DNA of 64,000 nt from Zygnema cylindricum. Taxonomy: Eukaryota > Streptophyta > Zygnematophyceae > Zygnematales > Zygnemataceae. A model generated the notes under the pieces. It ran no database searches. It saw only the letters and a program-made list of their open reading frames with translations, and was not told the DNA's origin. This document shows positions 44,192-54,940 of this stretch, piece by piece. The translations under genes and the position numbers were made by a program. Position 1 is the stretch's first letter; every line of letters starts with the position of its first letter. The stretch covers positions 173,414 through 237,413 of the forward strand of contig JBBHKE010000918.1 in assembly GCA_037447655.1 (NCBI GenBank), in the 5' to 3' direction.

Positions 44192-45147
44192 GCACAAAAC
44201 CTCTCGCACTCTCTCATTATGATTTAAGCCTCCTTCGGAAATGTGTTTTGCTTGTCTTCATGTTTTCATGTTTGGTACTCGTTCTACTTTTTGCTGCTTG
44301 GTGAGGCTATGTAAAATGAAATTTGTTCATTGTTGTCAATTTCATTTGTGGAATCATTGTTTTTGGTTCTTTTATATGCCCTCGTCCTCTTATGTACCAA
44401 CTTTGAAAGAGTGAACTTACACTTGGAGATATGTACTTGTACTTCTATACGTGAAGATGAAGAGGATCTGAAGGTAGGATGAAAACAAACGTTGCTGTGT
44501 TGTTGTATGTTGAGATGCTCTTCCACCATCAAAAGTTAGTTTCACTTAAAGTTGCTTGTTTCCTCGCTTTTTATGGAGGTGAGGATACCTAGGTTGCCAA
44601 ATTTCTGCGGATAATGTGTTAGTATATGCGTGATTATTAGTGGGATGCTATTGTGGAGATTGTTAAAAGGTGGTTGACGAGGGAGGATCCATTTTTTCCC
44701 TCTGGTATAGGCTTCCTTGTCGTTAAACTAATTGCTCCTAGAAACACCAATTTCATGTTGCTTTTGGATGAATGATTCATATTTATGTGACATTGTTTAC
44801 TAGGATTTTAGTCATACATCAGGTTTGGAATAGGATTGAATTCGACTTTTAGGAGTTTGTTTCGTTTGTACAAAGAAGAGATGAATGCCAATTGTTACGT
44901 TAAAACTTTTGATTTCTTTTCCTGCAAATGTTGTCCTTCTCCCCTTTTCAAAAGTATATCTTGGTGGAAAACATAGTGAACAGCAGAAGATCCACAGGTC
45001 TTTTTCATCATGAGGAATATCTAAAGAATCTACTGAAATAGTCACTGTTCTTGCAACCTTTCTTTGTTGCATATTGTTCTTTTTGAGAATATGGGGTATC
45101 ACTATCTTCTTCACAAGTTCACTTTTGTTGTTTTTGTTTGACTGCAG
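44192..45147 (+). repeat. 3' flank D1 of unit 7
   Basis: Very similar to the flank of copy 4, including CACAAAACCTCTCGCACTCT. No gene. Confidence 0.6.
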
Positions 45148-45480
45148 CACCACCAGTTCTAAAATTATGCCTTGAAAAATGATGAAGCGACATTGTCATG
45201 CTGTCGTGAAGGCAAATATTGTGGGGAATTGCCATTCCCTTTGTACAATCTTCAATCCAACAACGTTGTATTTGATTACAAATTTGGAGTTCTTTAGTGT
45301 GTTCAAAAATGTATGTGCAAAACATTCATTCTTCTGTTATGTATTTAGCCTTGCTACGAAAGGTGATAGCTTCCTTTCATGTTTTCCATCGTCACTTGTT
45401 TAAATGTCTGGTTGTCGCCCTGTATTCCTTTGGTATTTATTTCACTTTTTGCACTGTTGAGGCTGTAACAATGTAGGCTT
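45148..45480 (+). pseudogene. Fossil mTERF last exon (D2) in unit 7
   Basis: It follows TTTGACTGCAG. The fossil exon spans to about 45350; ATGATGAAGCGACATTGTC and CAATCTTCAATCCAACAACG are the recognisable parts. The flank is cut near 45477, where methyltransferase-associated sequence begins. Confidence 0.7.
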
Positions 45481-45990
45481 AGTTTCATAGGAGGAAGGGG
45501 TTGGAAGGATGTTAGAGCGCAAAAGGGAGAGATAATTGGTTGTTTCTGGTTTTTAGGCGATGGAATTGATGTCATTTATGTTTGTGTATTGTCGAATGGG
45601 TAATAACTGGTTGCCGAAAAAAGAAGAAAATAAAAGGAACATAAGAAATTGTCGATGTGAGTTTAAGTACCCAACGTTTTTTGTATTTTCTGAACAAAAA
45701 ACGTTGGGTACTTAACAGTAGATGAATGCTAACAATGGCTATATTTGGGTTGTTTTCTAAACAAAAACTTACTGATGTTGGTCGGTTGTATAATAAGTGT
45801 TCACTATCAATTTCATTTTTTGGTTTTTTTTGAGAAAATCTGAGTCACAATTTTTCAGTTTGGTTTTTTAGGAAAAATCAAATAACATGTTTGTGGTATT
45901 TTAAGAAACGTCAATAACCATAAACGGTTTGAAGTTTTCTTATTTGGCTATATTCTCTTACTTGATTTTTACTTTGGGTTTTTTTTTCAG
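45481..45990 (+). other. Methyltransferase upstream intron remnant
   Basis: Homologous to 32915-33391 and 60290-60821 (GGTTTTTAGGCGATGGAATT, CCAACGTTTTTTGTATTTTC). The phrase AAACGTTGGGTACTTAA occurs inverted nearby (45670-45715), forming a local hairpin absent from the other copies. An upstream exon may lie near GCGATGGAATT, but I cannot establish it. Confidence 0.4.
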
Positions 45991-46081
45991 GTGGATATTC
46001 TGAAAATGGACGTAGAAGGGTGGAGAATTTGGAGGTATTGCTGGATGGAAAGAGGCGCAAAGTCCACCCAAAGTTTGTCAG
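45991..46081 (+). pseudogene. FkbM/METTL-like methyltransferase, SAM-motif exon, copy 2
   Basis: After TTTTTTTTCAG it begins GTGGATATTCTGAAAATGG (VDILKMD). An extra G (GAAGGGTGG against GAAGGTGG) shifts the frame at the E-G-G-E motif. It ends with GTTTGTCAG before GTATAGC. The different position of the extra base from copy 1 shows the two copies decayed independently. Confidence 0.7.
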
Positions 46082-46666
46082 GTATAGCGCTTTTTTTTAG
46101 TCTTTCCCTTTATTCCCCGTTCTTATTCTTGTATTTTTATATTCTTTTGTTGTTGTGTTCTTGCATTCTTGTATTTTTGTATTCTCGTATTCTTACATTC
46201 TTATTGTCATATATTTATATATTCTAATATTCTTAGATTCTTATGTTGTTATATACATATATTTTTCTATTCGTATTTGTATTCGTGTTCTATTTCTTTT
46301 TCTTTCTGGTACAAGTGAGAGGAATAAGCAAAAAAAAAAAACATAGAATGAATTAATTACGTTATACGTTGACTTGTTTTCTGTATGGAGTTTCTGAAAA
46401 ACAAATTTGAATTCTGGTTTCTATGTGACAACAGCTTCCCGTTCGTAAGTTTTTACGGAAATCCTGATTCTAGAAGTGAAATCGGCTCAGTATTCATAAG
46501 CTTTAGAGAGCTTAAACCATAGTATATATGTTATAAGTATATAACATGTAGTATATACTTTGATATGGCATATTTTCCAACCTTCCATTCTTAGAAAGTT
46601 AGGTCTCTTTTGATGTACCTTTGCACATACCTTTTACATGTCCTTTTCCCTTATCTTTTTTTGTAG
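46082..46666 (+). other. Methyltransferase intron remnant
   Basis: TTCTTGTAT-type repeats to about 46310, then the conserved GGTTTCTATGTGACAACAGC stretch, and a T-rich tract ending TTTGTAG. Confidence 0.6.
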
Positions 46667-46840
46667 TTTCTTGTCGAATTTCACGGGAGACCTTTTAAAA
46701 AAGGAGATGATGTTCATTGGCAATTTCGGCGATGGAAAGTCCCGGATTTGTACTTGCGGCTTGTGATTTCGACGGATTTAATTCCGATGATTGTTTGTTT
46801 TTCTCTCCTTCGACATGTATCAGTCAAAAATTGACATAAT
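46667..46840 (+). pseudogene. FkbM/METTL-like methyltransferase, last exon, copy 2
   Basis: It starts TTTCTTGTCGAATTTCACGGG (FLVEFHG). An indel after TTTTAAAAAAGGAG breaks the frame. Downstream CGATGGAAAGTCCCGGATTTG and GATTTCGACGGATTTAATTCC correspond to the C-terminal segment. Confidence 0.6.
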
Positions 46841-47228
46841 GTAATTCTTTTCTTTGGGTCTTATCTCATTAAGAAATGTAATGATGTACTTGTCCCTTGA
46901 TCTTTTATGACATTTGTTGCAGGTCGAGAAAGGGAAAAACGGGAAAAGAAGCCTTTTCTTTCTCTTTTCACCAAAATTGAAGGCTCACATGTTCTATAAA
47001 ATAATTAGGCGTTTTCCCAATTCGAAAGTTTCCATGGGGAGCCTCCTACCTTTTTGTATATCAGTTAGGTTTTTACTTTAGTTCAACATTTAGTCTCTTA
47101 ACTAGATTTCTTAGTTGTCGACCAGATGTAGATCCTTTTCAGTAAAGTCCCTTAGTTTATTTGTATGGCCTGTCTGTATAGCCTGTGGTAGACCGAGACT
47201 CCATGTGTCTCCATCTGTCTTCACTAGC
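46841..47228. other. Spacer, no gene
   Basis: Common post-methyltransferase spacer (AGATCCTTTTCAGTAAAGTCC, GTAGACCGAGACTCCATG). No coding sequence seen. Confidence 0.5.
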
Positions 47229-47532
47229 TGCCCATCACTATTAGTGTAAAGGAATTACTGGTATTACCGAAAAATTAGTGTTAATGATACTTTCTATGGG
47301 TAAAGAGAAATGGTAGTTTCTGAGTACACTCCATAAATAGTGTTATCCACACTGTTTTATGATTTTCGGCTGTTGAAAATGTATTTGTTTTCACTACACT
47401 AATATATGTTTTTCCACTTGGCTCATTATGAGGCACTTAATAAAAGTGTTTATTAACACTAACTTATGAATGTGTCAAATAAATTCCCACTCTAATTAAA
47501 GTGACCAACACTATGTGGTGAAGGGTGGTACT
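47229..47532. mobile_element. Long MITE-like repeat, copy 5
   Basis: It starts CTGCCCATCACTATTAGTG and ends near GGTGAAGGGTGGTACTTG. An internal deletion lies near 47370 relative to copy 2. Confidence 0.45.
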
Positions 47533-48233
47533 TGCCATAACTGATGTGGACAACACCCAAATGCAGACGAAAGACTTCTTGTACCCTATTTCCTACCGTC
47601 CTTTGTGTTTTAAGTACTAAACCTCTGTACTTTTAACATACGTTTATCGTTTATCACTGTATTGAATGAAATATCAAAGTTTTGTTCGAAACTTTACCGA
47701 CTTCAATACGACACAAGAATCATATGATTTTTTCGCAAAAGTACAATGCCATGTGGTATTACTAAAGAAAACGAAAAAATAACTTAAAAAAGGTAGTGAG
47801 GTAACTGTACGGACAATAGTCCAGGCGAGTTGCTGCCCTTTGGTAATAGTAGCTGTAAACAGTTTTATTGAAAAGGTGTAACGGTAAACACTTCTTGTGT
47901 ACATAGAAACTTGAGAACGAAAAAGGCAAGCTGAAAGTAAAAAATGTCATACAAAACCAAAGCAAGCAAATTATAAACAACAATGCGAATAAAAAAAATA
48001 TCAGCGAAAATGCCGGTGTAAGGACGCGGGAAAAAAATTAACATAAAACAGACAACAAAATAAAAAACCCTAATAAAGACAAAAAAACACTGGACATAAC
48101 TAAACTCCGGGAAGCCCCCTCCTGTAAACTCCCCAATCATGGGGGCCTACGCCGATGGTAGCCCGACATAGTAACAGTGGCTGGAGTGTTTGTCCCTCTT
48201 GTTTTCTTTCCGAAAGTTTTTACGATTCGAAAT
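47533..48233. other. Spacer, no gene
   Basis: Matches 27839-28180 and 26440-26860 in parts. A minus-strand hydrophobic frame (47865-48140) begins with ATG but has no recognised domain and is not open in the paralogous sequence. Confidence 0.45.
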
Positions 48234-50400
48234 CGTCCAAATCGCACCGATGGAGAGAGAAACGGAGAGAGGTTCGGAGAGAGTGAGTGGGAGAGGGAGG
48301 GAGGAAGGGGGGAGGGGAGAGAGGGAGAGAACCATCGACTGCTTGTCTTGTGCTGCAACTTGCCACTGAAGTTGCAGTTGGGAGAATCTCTTGTGAAGAA
48401 ACTTTACTTTCTCAACATTGTTTAGTGTGGGGTATAATTCAAACTACATTCCTAAGGTCCATAAGTTTATTAAAGTTTTCTCTTAAGTTGAGTTATAATG
48501 AAGTTTTAAGGTTCTTAAACTGAATTAATATATAGTTTTTGGTATTTAGGTAAGTCGATTGATGTTTTAAGTGAATTTTGGTTGAAGTACAGTGATCTGC
48601 GGATTTTCTTACTGCTTTTTTATCGAACATTTTGTTTCTTACCATTTGTATTTGGTTCGGTTGTAGCTTCATTTTCAGTTTTTGATTTTATTTCTGGTCT
48701 TAGTTTTGGTTTACTGGTCCAGTAGACTTTTTTTTTTATGTATACATTGTTTTTTTCTGTTTAACTTTTTTGTAGGTTTTATCCGTTGAAGGTTTCCTTT
48801 TCGTTTCTTGAATTTTGTCAAAAAAAACATATTGTTTTTTTTTTAATCTAACTTAAAGAAATTTTTAATTTTCTACTTTTTGAATTTAGGAATGGTTTTT
48901 GAATCTTCTCTAAAGCATACGTTTTAGTTTTAGTTTTAAGTTTTTTCTATGTTTGGGACAACTAAAAATGAGAAAAAATGGGTTTAATCACCAAATATAT
49001 GTTGATTTTGAGAGGATTTTAGATTTAAAAAAATATCTCGTTTTCATTTTGGAGCATTTACTGGGTTTCTTCTCCTCTTTTTGTGTATATGCTGGTCAAC
49101 CAGAAAAAAATAGTAATACTAAAACAGAAATTGAACAATGATAAAAAAACATTCGAATTCGAACTATCGAATTAAAATCGTTGAAAAGATGGTTCCGAAC
49201 CGGTCTTATGTTTCATATTGCAAAATACACTGCAAATCGGTTTTAGTGTTACCAATAGGGGCATTTTCCGGGCGATAAATCGTCTTCATTTCCATTTTGA
49301 GCTTTGTTTTCGTTTTTTTTTTTTTTTTTTAGGGGGGCAATTGAAATATGACGCTCTCACATTTCAATTTATACCCTTTATCGTTAAGAGTTCGATCTTT
49401 TCTTTTAAAGATCTGAAACTTTTACTCCAAAAAAAAAGATGAAATGAAATTTTTTTGATTGGTAAACAAGATATAAGGATCATATAGGGATCGATATGTT
49501 ACAACTTGAAATAATACAATGATCATGTATTCATATGACATGATATAGTGAAATAACATAATTATATAGAAATTTACGAACATACGAGTATTTTAAGTAG
49601 TCGTAATGTAATACGCAGTCGGAATGGCTAAGGAGTGTCACAAATCTTATCGTATTGCCGATATTTGATATCTATTATTATGCATAATAATATGCTCTAT
49701 TACTATTATTGTTACTACAATGTTCATTGAAATTATCTTTATTTCTACTATTATTATTATTATTTCGACAAAACTGTCGATCTAAGAAAACATTTTCGAT
49801 TGGTAGACGTCGTACGACATAATTTTAGAGGATTTTTCGATAAAATACGACGCCATTGATAAATTGACATCCTCAGAATTGTTATTCAGGACGAGTCAAA
49901 GTATGAGGTTCGGCGAAAGTCATTGAACTATGGGGATAGAGGCAAGGGGAGGGAGAGAGAGAGAGAGGGAAGGGGAGAAGAGGGGGGGCGGGATAGGAGA
50001 GGAAGCGGGAGAGGAGAAGGTGGGGAGGAGGAGAGTGGGGAGAGAAGAGGAGAGGGAGGCGGAGAAGGGGCAGAAGAGGAGGACAAGGAAGAGGAGAGAG
50101 GCGCGAGACAAGATGAGAGGGGAGCGAAAGGAAAGGACATAGGGGAAGCGACGAGAGAGAGGAGGAGGGAGCGAAACAGGATCCTTCCTCTTCTCCCCTC
50201 ACAATCCCACACATTCCCTCCCACCAAATCCCTCTCTTCTTAAAAACAAAACATTCTATCCCCCATTCCTCCAAACCTCCCCAAAATCCTTACCAAAAAC
50301 CCCTTCCTCCTCCCCCCCCCTCCCGGCTGCCGGGTGTGCACGGTCCTGGGGTGCCACCGGAGGGGGGGAGAGAGGGTGAGGGGGGGATGGGAACGGAAAA
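48234..50400 (+). repeat. Dispersed block R, copy 2
   Basis: Colinear with 14698-16740: GTCCAAATCGCACCGATGG, CTTGTGAAGAAACTTTAC, GGTAAACAAGATATAAGG and a polypurine tract at 49930-50175. A GC-rich stretch with C- and G-runs follows at 50300-50390. No conserved open frame. Confidence 0.65.
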
Positions 50401-50800
50401 CGCGAAAGTGTTCTTTGCGCGGGAAAGAAATTTAGGGGAGAGCGACGCTCCTTTCGTCCCTGCGAAAAAAAAAACAGTAAACTGAAAATGGTGGAGCAAG
50501 TTCAGTTTTTGGATTTTTTTTTGAATCGGATGAAAATCGGGGATCGTTCGACCTCTGCGTTTTTCAATTTCTACCATGGAGGTTGAGATAGAGCCTTGGG
50601 CACACTAAGTATTATACGTCCCTTTGTACCCGTTTGACGGTAAAATAATGGTTAAAATACTTTCCACGAGCGAGAGAACCAAGGCTCATGTGAAGGCATT
50701 GTGAAAAACGACAAAAAAGCATGAAAGGAAGTTGAGGAAAACGGTGTTCCGACCCCTTTTCGAACCTCTTTTAGAAGCATAGGTCGGTGGAGGTGTCCGA
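50400..50800 (+). repeat. Upstream module U of unit 9
   Basis: GAAAACGCGAAAGTGTTCTTT, AAACTGAAAATGGTGGAGC and TTCCACGAGCGAGAGAACC match module U of unit 5, with more CpG (for example AACGCGAAAGTG against AACGAGAAAGTC). Confidence 0.65.
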
Positions 50801-50849
50801 GCGAAACAGAGTGTTCTATGACAGTTCAAGTAAAAGTCCACCGTTTTTA

Positions 50850-51365
50850 GTGTCGCACAGCGTATCGGGCCGATATTTGATGCGCCGATAACTTTTGGCT
50901 GCCGATGCATGCCACGTGGACGATTTTGAAAAAAAGGCCGAAACGTCGATGGTAAGATTATCAAAGGTGTGGATCCCGCATTCTGTCGACGTCACGATGT
51001 GAAATGGCGGGCGATGCTGTCACGTCGATGCTGTTTGTCGACGTTCCTCCATCGGCAATACGGGGGTTTTGGTGACGTCATAGATGACGACATGTGCTGC
51101 ATAACTCGTAACGTGAACACGCCACGTGGACACTGGCTCTACTCCGCTAAAGTTCACACGAGTGCTGTTGTTCAAATTTCAAAATTCAAATGAACTGCGC
51201 GGGAACTGCGGACCGACAAAACCACAGCACCGAACAGGACCAATCAAAACAGAACCCGGATTGTACGGATGTACGGAAACTTTTGACTTCCTGTCAAACG
51301 CGAATTTCGAAAGACGGTTGACTTCGCCGTTTAATTAGACGGCCGGCAAAATTGCTCACATTTTA
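50850..51365 (+). promoter_or_regulatory. mTERF unit 9 promoter (orphan)
   Basis: The complete motif order is present: GCGTATCGGGCCGATAT, GCGGGCGATGCTGTCACG, GACGTCATAGATGACG, CCACGTGGACAC, AGTTCACACGAG, GACCAATCAAAAC (CCAAT box), TGTACGGATGTACGG and the core TTTAATTAGACGGCCGGC (51338-51347). The gene behind it is destroyed. This copy is richer in CpG than all others. Confidence 0.65.
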
Positions 51366-51399
51366 TACTTTCAGACAACTCTTTCTTCTTCGTCTCTCC

Positions 51400-51600
51400 C
51401 CTCGGTCATTCATTCGCTCCTATTCTCATCTCTCCCCCCTCTCTCTCTCCCTCTCCCCCCCCGGGTTGGCCGAATATCCTCTGGCGTGCGCGTCCTTGTG
51501 CCTCCATTTGTCGTTTTCTGCCACTGTGCCTCCATTTGTCGTTTTCCGCCACTGCTGTCCTTCCACCTTTCCACAATACATCTTGTAGGCCACCGACAGC
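51400..51600 (+). pseudogene. mTERF copy 9, leader remnant only
   Basis: TTGGCCGAATATCCTCTGGCG stands where others have TTGGCCATCCGATGGCC, so the start codon is lost. GCGTCCTTGTGCCTCC is the next recognisable piece. The unit GTGCCTCCATTTGTCGTTTT is then tandemly doubled (about 51497-51555). The whole mTERF repeat region is missing. Confidence 0.65.
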
Positions 51601-51629
51601 GCTGATTCTCTTCCTCACCGCGAGTCCCA

Positions 51630-52012
51630 GGTAGCGAATCGGACGAAATCGTCACTGCTCATGCCAATTTTATTTGTCGCGTAGCGGTTCTTAATACGGA
51701 TTATAATATGAGGAAGATGCAGCTCCGCCTTCACACGTGGCACTTTTGTCTTTTTCGGTCGACTGCAGCACCGCCCGGTCTAGAATTACGCCTTGAAAAA
51801 TGATGACGTGGCATGTCCTTCTCTCGCGGCTGGCAGCGGGAGGGAAGGACTTTGCGGCGGCCGCGTGGGCGGATAGGTGGACATAGGCATCCGGGAGGGG
51901 TGCGATTAGCAGGGGGGTGGCGTCGTCGGTCTTCCAAAGGATGACGTCACGAAGGATCACGTTTCTGCTGTGGGATAGGCTTTCCTTGGGACAAACGTTT
52001 TGTCATTCAAAA
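51630..52012 (+). pseudogene. Fossil mTERF last exon (D2) of unit 9, CpG-rich version
   Basis: GTCGACTGCAGCACCGCCCGG, then TCTAGAATTACGCCTTGA, align base by base with the acceptor and first codons of the other fossils (CTGCAGAACCACCAG, TCTAAAATTATGCCTTGA). Differences are mostly CG here against TG or CA elsewhere. The end, GGGATAGGCTTTCCTTGGG and TTTGTCATTCAAAAC, matches the flank near 17720 and 40320. Confidence 0.6.
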
Positions 52013-52268
52013 CTCTCCCCTTCTCCCCCTCTCCCCCTCTCGCCCTCTCCCCCTCTCCCCCTCTCGCCCTCTCCCCCTCTCTCCCTCTCCCCCGCCTTGT
52101 GCCCCCCCCTCCCCTGTTGCCCTGTGGCCCTGTTGCTAGGAGGGGGGGGTGTGCACGACTGGTGGGGGGTGAGGTGCAGGGGGGCGGGGATGGCATACGG
52201 GGAGAGGGGGGGTGAAGTGTGGTACTGGGGGGTGCTGGTGGGCTGCGGCTGGAATGGTGGGATTATTT
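52013..52268. repeat. C-rich and G-rich low-complexity stretch
   Basis: CTCCCCCTCTCGCCCTCTCC repeats to about 52095, followed by G-rich sequence (GGAGGGGGGGGTG). Open frames on both strands are compositional. Confidence 0.85.
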
Positions 52269-52386
52269 AAGGGGTATTTTTAAGAGGTATTTTTAAGGGG
52301 TATTTTTAAGAGGTGTTTTTAAGGGGTATTTTTAAGAGGTATTTTTAAGGGGTATTTTTAAGAGGTGTTTTTAAGGGGTATTTTTG
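52269..52386. repeat. 13-bp tandem repeat, nine units, with a 26-bp higher-order period
   Basis: AAGGGGTATTTTT alternates with AAGAGGTATTTTT or AAGAGGTGTTTTT, about nine units in total. Confidence 0.95.
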
Positions 52387-52456
52387 GAGTGGAGAGGCGG
52401 AGAGATGGAGGGGTGGAGGGATGCACTGTGCACCGGACAGAGCCGGTGGGGGACCT

Positions 52457-52492
<36 letters not shown>
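52457..52492. repeat. Poly-G run of 36 inside a G-rich stretch
   Basis: An uninterrupted run of 36 G, in a region (52430-52640) that is almost all G. Its length may be uncertain from sequencing. Strong potential for G-quadruplex formation on the + strand. Confidence 0.9.
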
Positions 52493-52493
<1 letters not shown>

Positions 52494-52639
52494 GGGCGGG
52501 GGGGGGGGAGGGTCAGGGAGAGGGTGGGGGGGGTGATGGGGAGGGTGTGGGAGAGTCTGAGGGAGGGTGTGCACGGGGGGGAGATTGGGGGGTGGAGGAG
52601 GCCTGGGGGGGTGTGACCACTGGGGGGGACTAGGGTGGG

Positions 52640-53129
52640 GAGGGCGTAATTTTTTGTCGATTTCCCGCTCTCTCCCTTTCCTCCTTGTATAGTGTTGGCG
52701 CCTCATTAATACCTCTGAGGTAATTTGCTTCCCTCCCCTCCTGCTTTCCTCTCCCCATGCTTCCCTCTCCCCCTCTCTCCCTCCCCCCACCCATCTTTCC
52801 AATATGTGAAAGAGCCTCGGACTCTGGCCTTAAGACTTGGAGAGGGAGGGGGGGGAGAGGAGAAGGGAGAGGGGAAGGGAGGGGGAGAGAGAGGGAGAGG
52901 GGAAGGGAGAGGCGGAAAGGTAGGGAGAAGGGGCAAGGGAGAAGGAACAGGGGGAACTGGAGGAGAGGGGAAAGAGAATAGAGGGAAGGGGGGGGGAGGG
53001 GATTGAGTGCAGGGGGGAGTAGAGGGGTGATAAGAAGGGTGGAAGACAAGGGAGAGACAAGAGGGGGGGGGGGGGAGGGGACCAGACTTGGGGTGTCAAG
53101 ATATTTCCACACTATATTTGTGGTTTTAA

Positions 53130-53132
<3 letters not shown>
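52640..53132. repeat. Pyrimidine- then purine-rich low-complexity DNA
   Basis: C/T-rich to about 52800, then GGGAGAGG-type purine DNA to 53090. The frames on both strands are compositional. Confidence 0.8.

Positions 53133-53199
<67 letters not shown>
53133..53199. repeat. (AT)n microsatellite
   Basis: An uninterrupted AT dinucleotide run of about 33 units. Confidence 0.95.
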
Positions 53200-53203
<4 letters not shown>

Positions 53204-53660
53204 ATAAATGGTGAAAAAAAAATTATGTTGAAATGAAATTGCAAAAAATAAACGCCAAAGAGTTGAAGCCACAAAATAAAAATTAAAAGAAGGCGAAAGT
53301 TAGACAAACCTTTTTACTTCAAAAATTTAAAGGACCCATCGCATAATTCCAATCTATATTTTAGAATGAATTATTACGTCATACATTGACTTGTCTTCTG
53401 TATGGAGTTTTTGAAACAGAAATTCAATCTCTGGTTTCTATGTGACAACAGCTTCCCGTCCGTACGTTTGTACGGAAATCCTGATTCTAGAAGTGAGAAA
53501 GAGCTCAGACTAGTACTACATAAGCTTTTAGGAAGTTATACCTTATAATTTATATTTTGATATGGCATATTTTCAGACCTTCCATTCCTCGAAACTAGGT
53601 CTCTTTTATGTATTCTGTACATCCATTTTTTCCTATCCTTTTCCCTATCGTTCTATGTAG
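53200..53660 (+). other. Methyltransferase intron remnant
   Basis: From about 53340 the sequence matches the intron between the two methyltransferase exons (GGTTTCTATGTGACAACAGC, CCTGATTCTAGAAGTGAG). The SAM-motif exon is missing, replaced by the low-complexity region. Confidence 0.5.
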
Positions 53661-53830
53661 ATTTTTGTCGAATTTCACGGGAGACTTTTTTAAAGAGGAG
53701 AAGAACTTTCTTCTGCAATTTTTGCAATGGAAAATCTCGGATTTGTACTTACGGCTTGCGATTTGGACGGATTCAATTCCGATGATTGTTTGTTTCTCTC
53801 TTCTTCAACATGTACCAGTCACATATTGAC
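53661..53830 (+). pseudogene. FkbM/METTL-like methyltransferase, last exon, best-preserved copy
   Basis: After TTCTATGTAG one frame reads IFVEFHGRLF, a single TAA, then RGEELSSAIFAMENLGFVL, TACDLDGFNSDDCLF and onward. This is the longest coherent reading among four copies and fixes the phase of the exon. The pattern (Q-I-L-V-E-F-H after the acidic motif, then a G-F-x-L strand) is that of the C-terminal half of FkbM/METTL-type methyltransferases. One stop and the absence of the partner exon make it a pseudogene. Confidence 0.65.
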
Positions 53831-54332
53831 GTATAATAATCCTTTTGTTAGGGTCTTATCATATTGAGAATCGTGAGAATGATCTTGTTCATCGAGGGCT
53901 TTTGTGACATTTGTCGCAGTTGAGACAGGGAAAACGGGGAAAGAAAACATTTTTTTTTCTCTTTTCACTAACTGGAAGGCTAAAATGTTTTGTAAAAGAA
54001 TTCTGAGTTATTCCAAATCGAAAGGTTGCGTTGGGATCCTCCTTCCTTTTTGTATATCAGTTAGGTTTTACTTTAGTTCAACATTTAGTCTCTTAACTAG
54101 ATTACTTAGTTTTAGAACAGATGTAGATCCTTTTCAGTTAAAGTCATGTATCGCCTGTGTGTATAGCCTGTGGTAGACCGAGACTCCATCTGTCTTCATG
54201 GACATTTGTGCAAAAAATGAGGTAATTGTTTTTTGGCCTAACAAGATAAGAAAAAGATCTCTTTAAAAAAATAACTTTTTATTTGTTTAAAATGTGTGTT
54301 TTTGAAATGACGTCCTATACTGTACTGCCCAT
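53831..54332. other. Spacer, no gene
   Basis: Common post-methyltransferase spacer, with AGATCCTTTTCAGT, TGTGTATAGCCTGTGG and GAAATGACGTCCTATAC landmarks. No coding sequence seen. Confidence 0.5.
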
Positions 54333-54722
54333 TTTCGCTATTAGTTAAAGGAAATTATTGGTATTACCGAAATATTGATGATACTAATTAAGCGCCGAGA
54401 GACTATGGCCTTTTCTAAGCCCACTCCATTGATTGTTGTCATCCACCCTATTTTATTGTTTATTGGCCATAAAAAGTGGTGACCGAATGAGTGTTATTAA
54501 CACTACCTGCGATAGATTGTATGATGGCCATCGGTTTTCGAGTTACTGAATAGTCACTATTAAAGGCGTGCCGGTTTTCATTACACTTAAATATGTTTTG
54601 CTATGTGGCTCATTGTGGGCCACCCAGTAAAATCTATAATTAACACTAATTCATGATTATGTGAATGAACACTCACTCTAGTTAAAGTGATTAACATTTT
54701 TAGACAAGAATTGTATTTGGTA
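54333..54722. mobile_element. Long MITE-like repeat, copy 6
   Basis: It starts near TACTGCCCATTTTCGCTATTAG and ends near AACATTTTTAGACAAG. Interior GATGATACTAATTAAGCGCC matches the other copies. The right end is degenerate. Confidence 0.4.
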
Positions 54723-54940
54723 CGATTGACGTGGAAGATCTGAAATTCAGACTAAGTACTTATTGTTCCCTATTTCTATCGAACTTTTGTGTTTTCCTCT
54801 ATACTATAAACATGTTGTTTATCGCATATCACTGTATTGAATGAAATGTTGTGTTTTCAATCGGTTTTAATGACTTCGAAATGATGCACAAATCATACTA
54901 TATTGGGATATTTTTCAAAAGTCCTATGCAATGTATGTAT

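Noticed and set aside
47865-48140. Minus-strand hydrophobic 91-codon frame
   Set aside because: T-rich DNA gives Phe/Leu-rich frames; no signal or family motif, and the paralogous spacer is not open.
52365-53307. Gly- and Pro-rich frames on both strands
   Set aside because: Simple-sequence artefacts around the poly-G and purine tracts.
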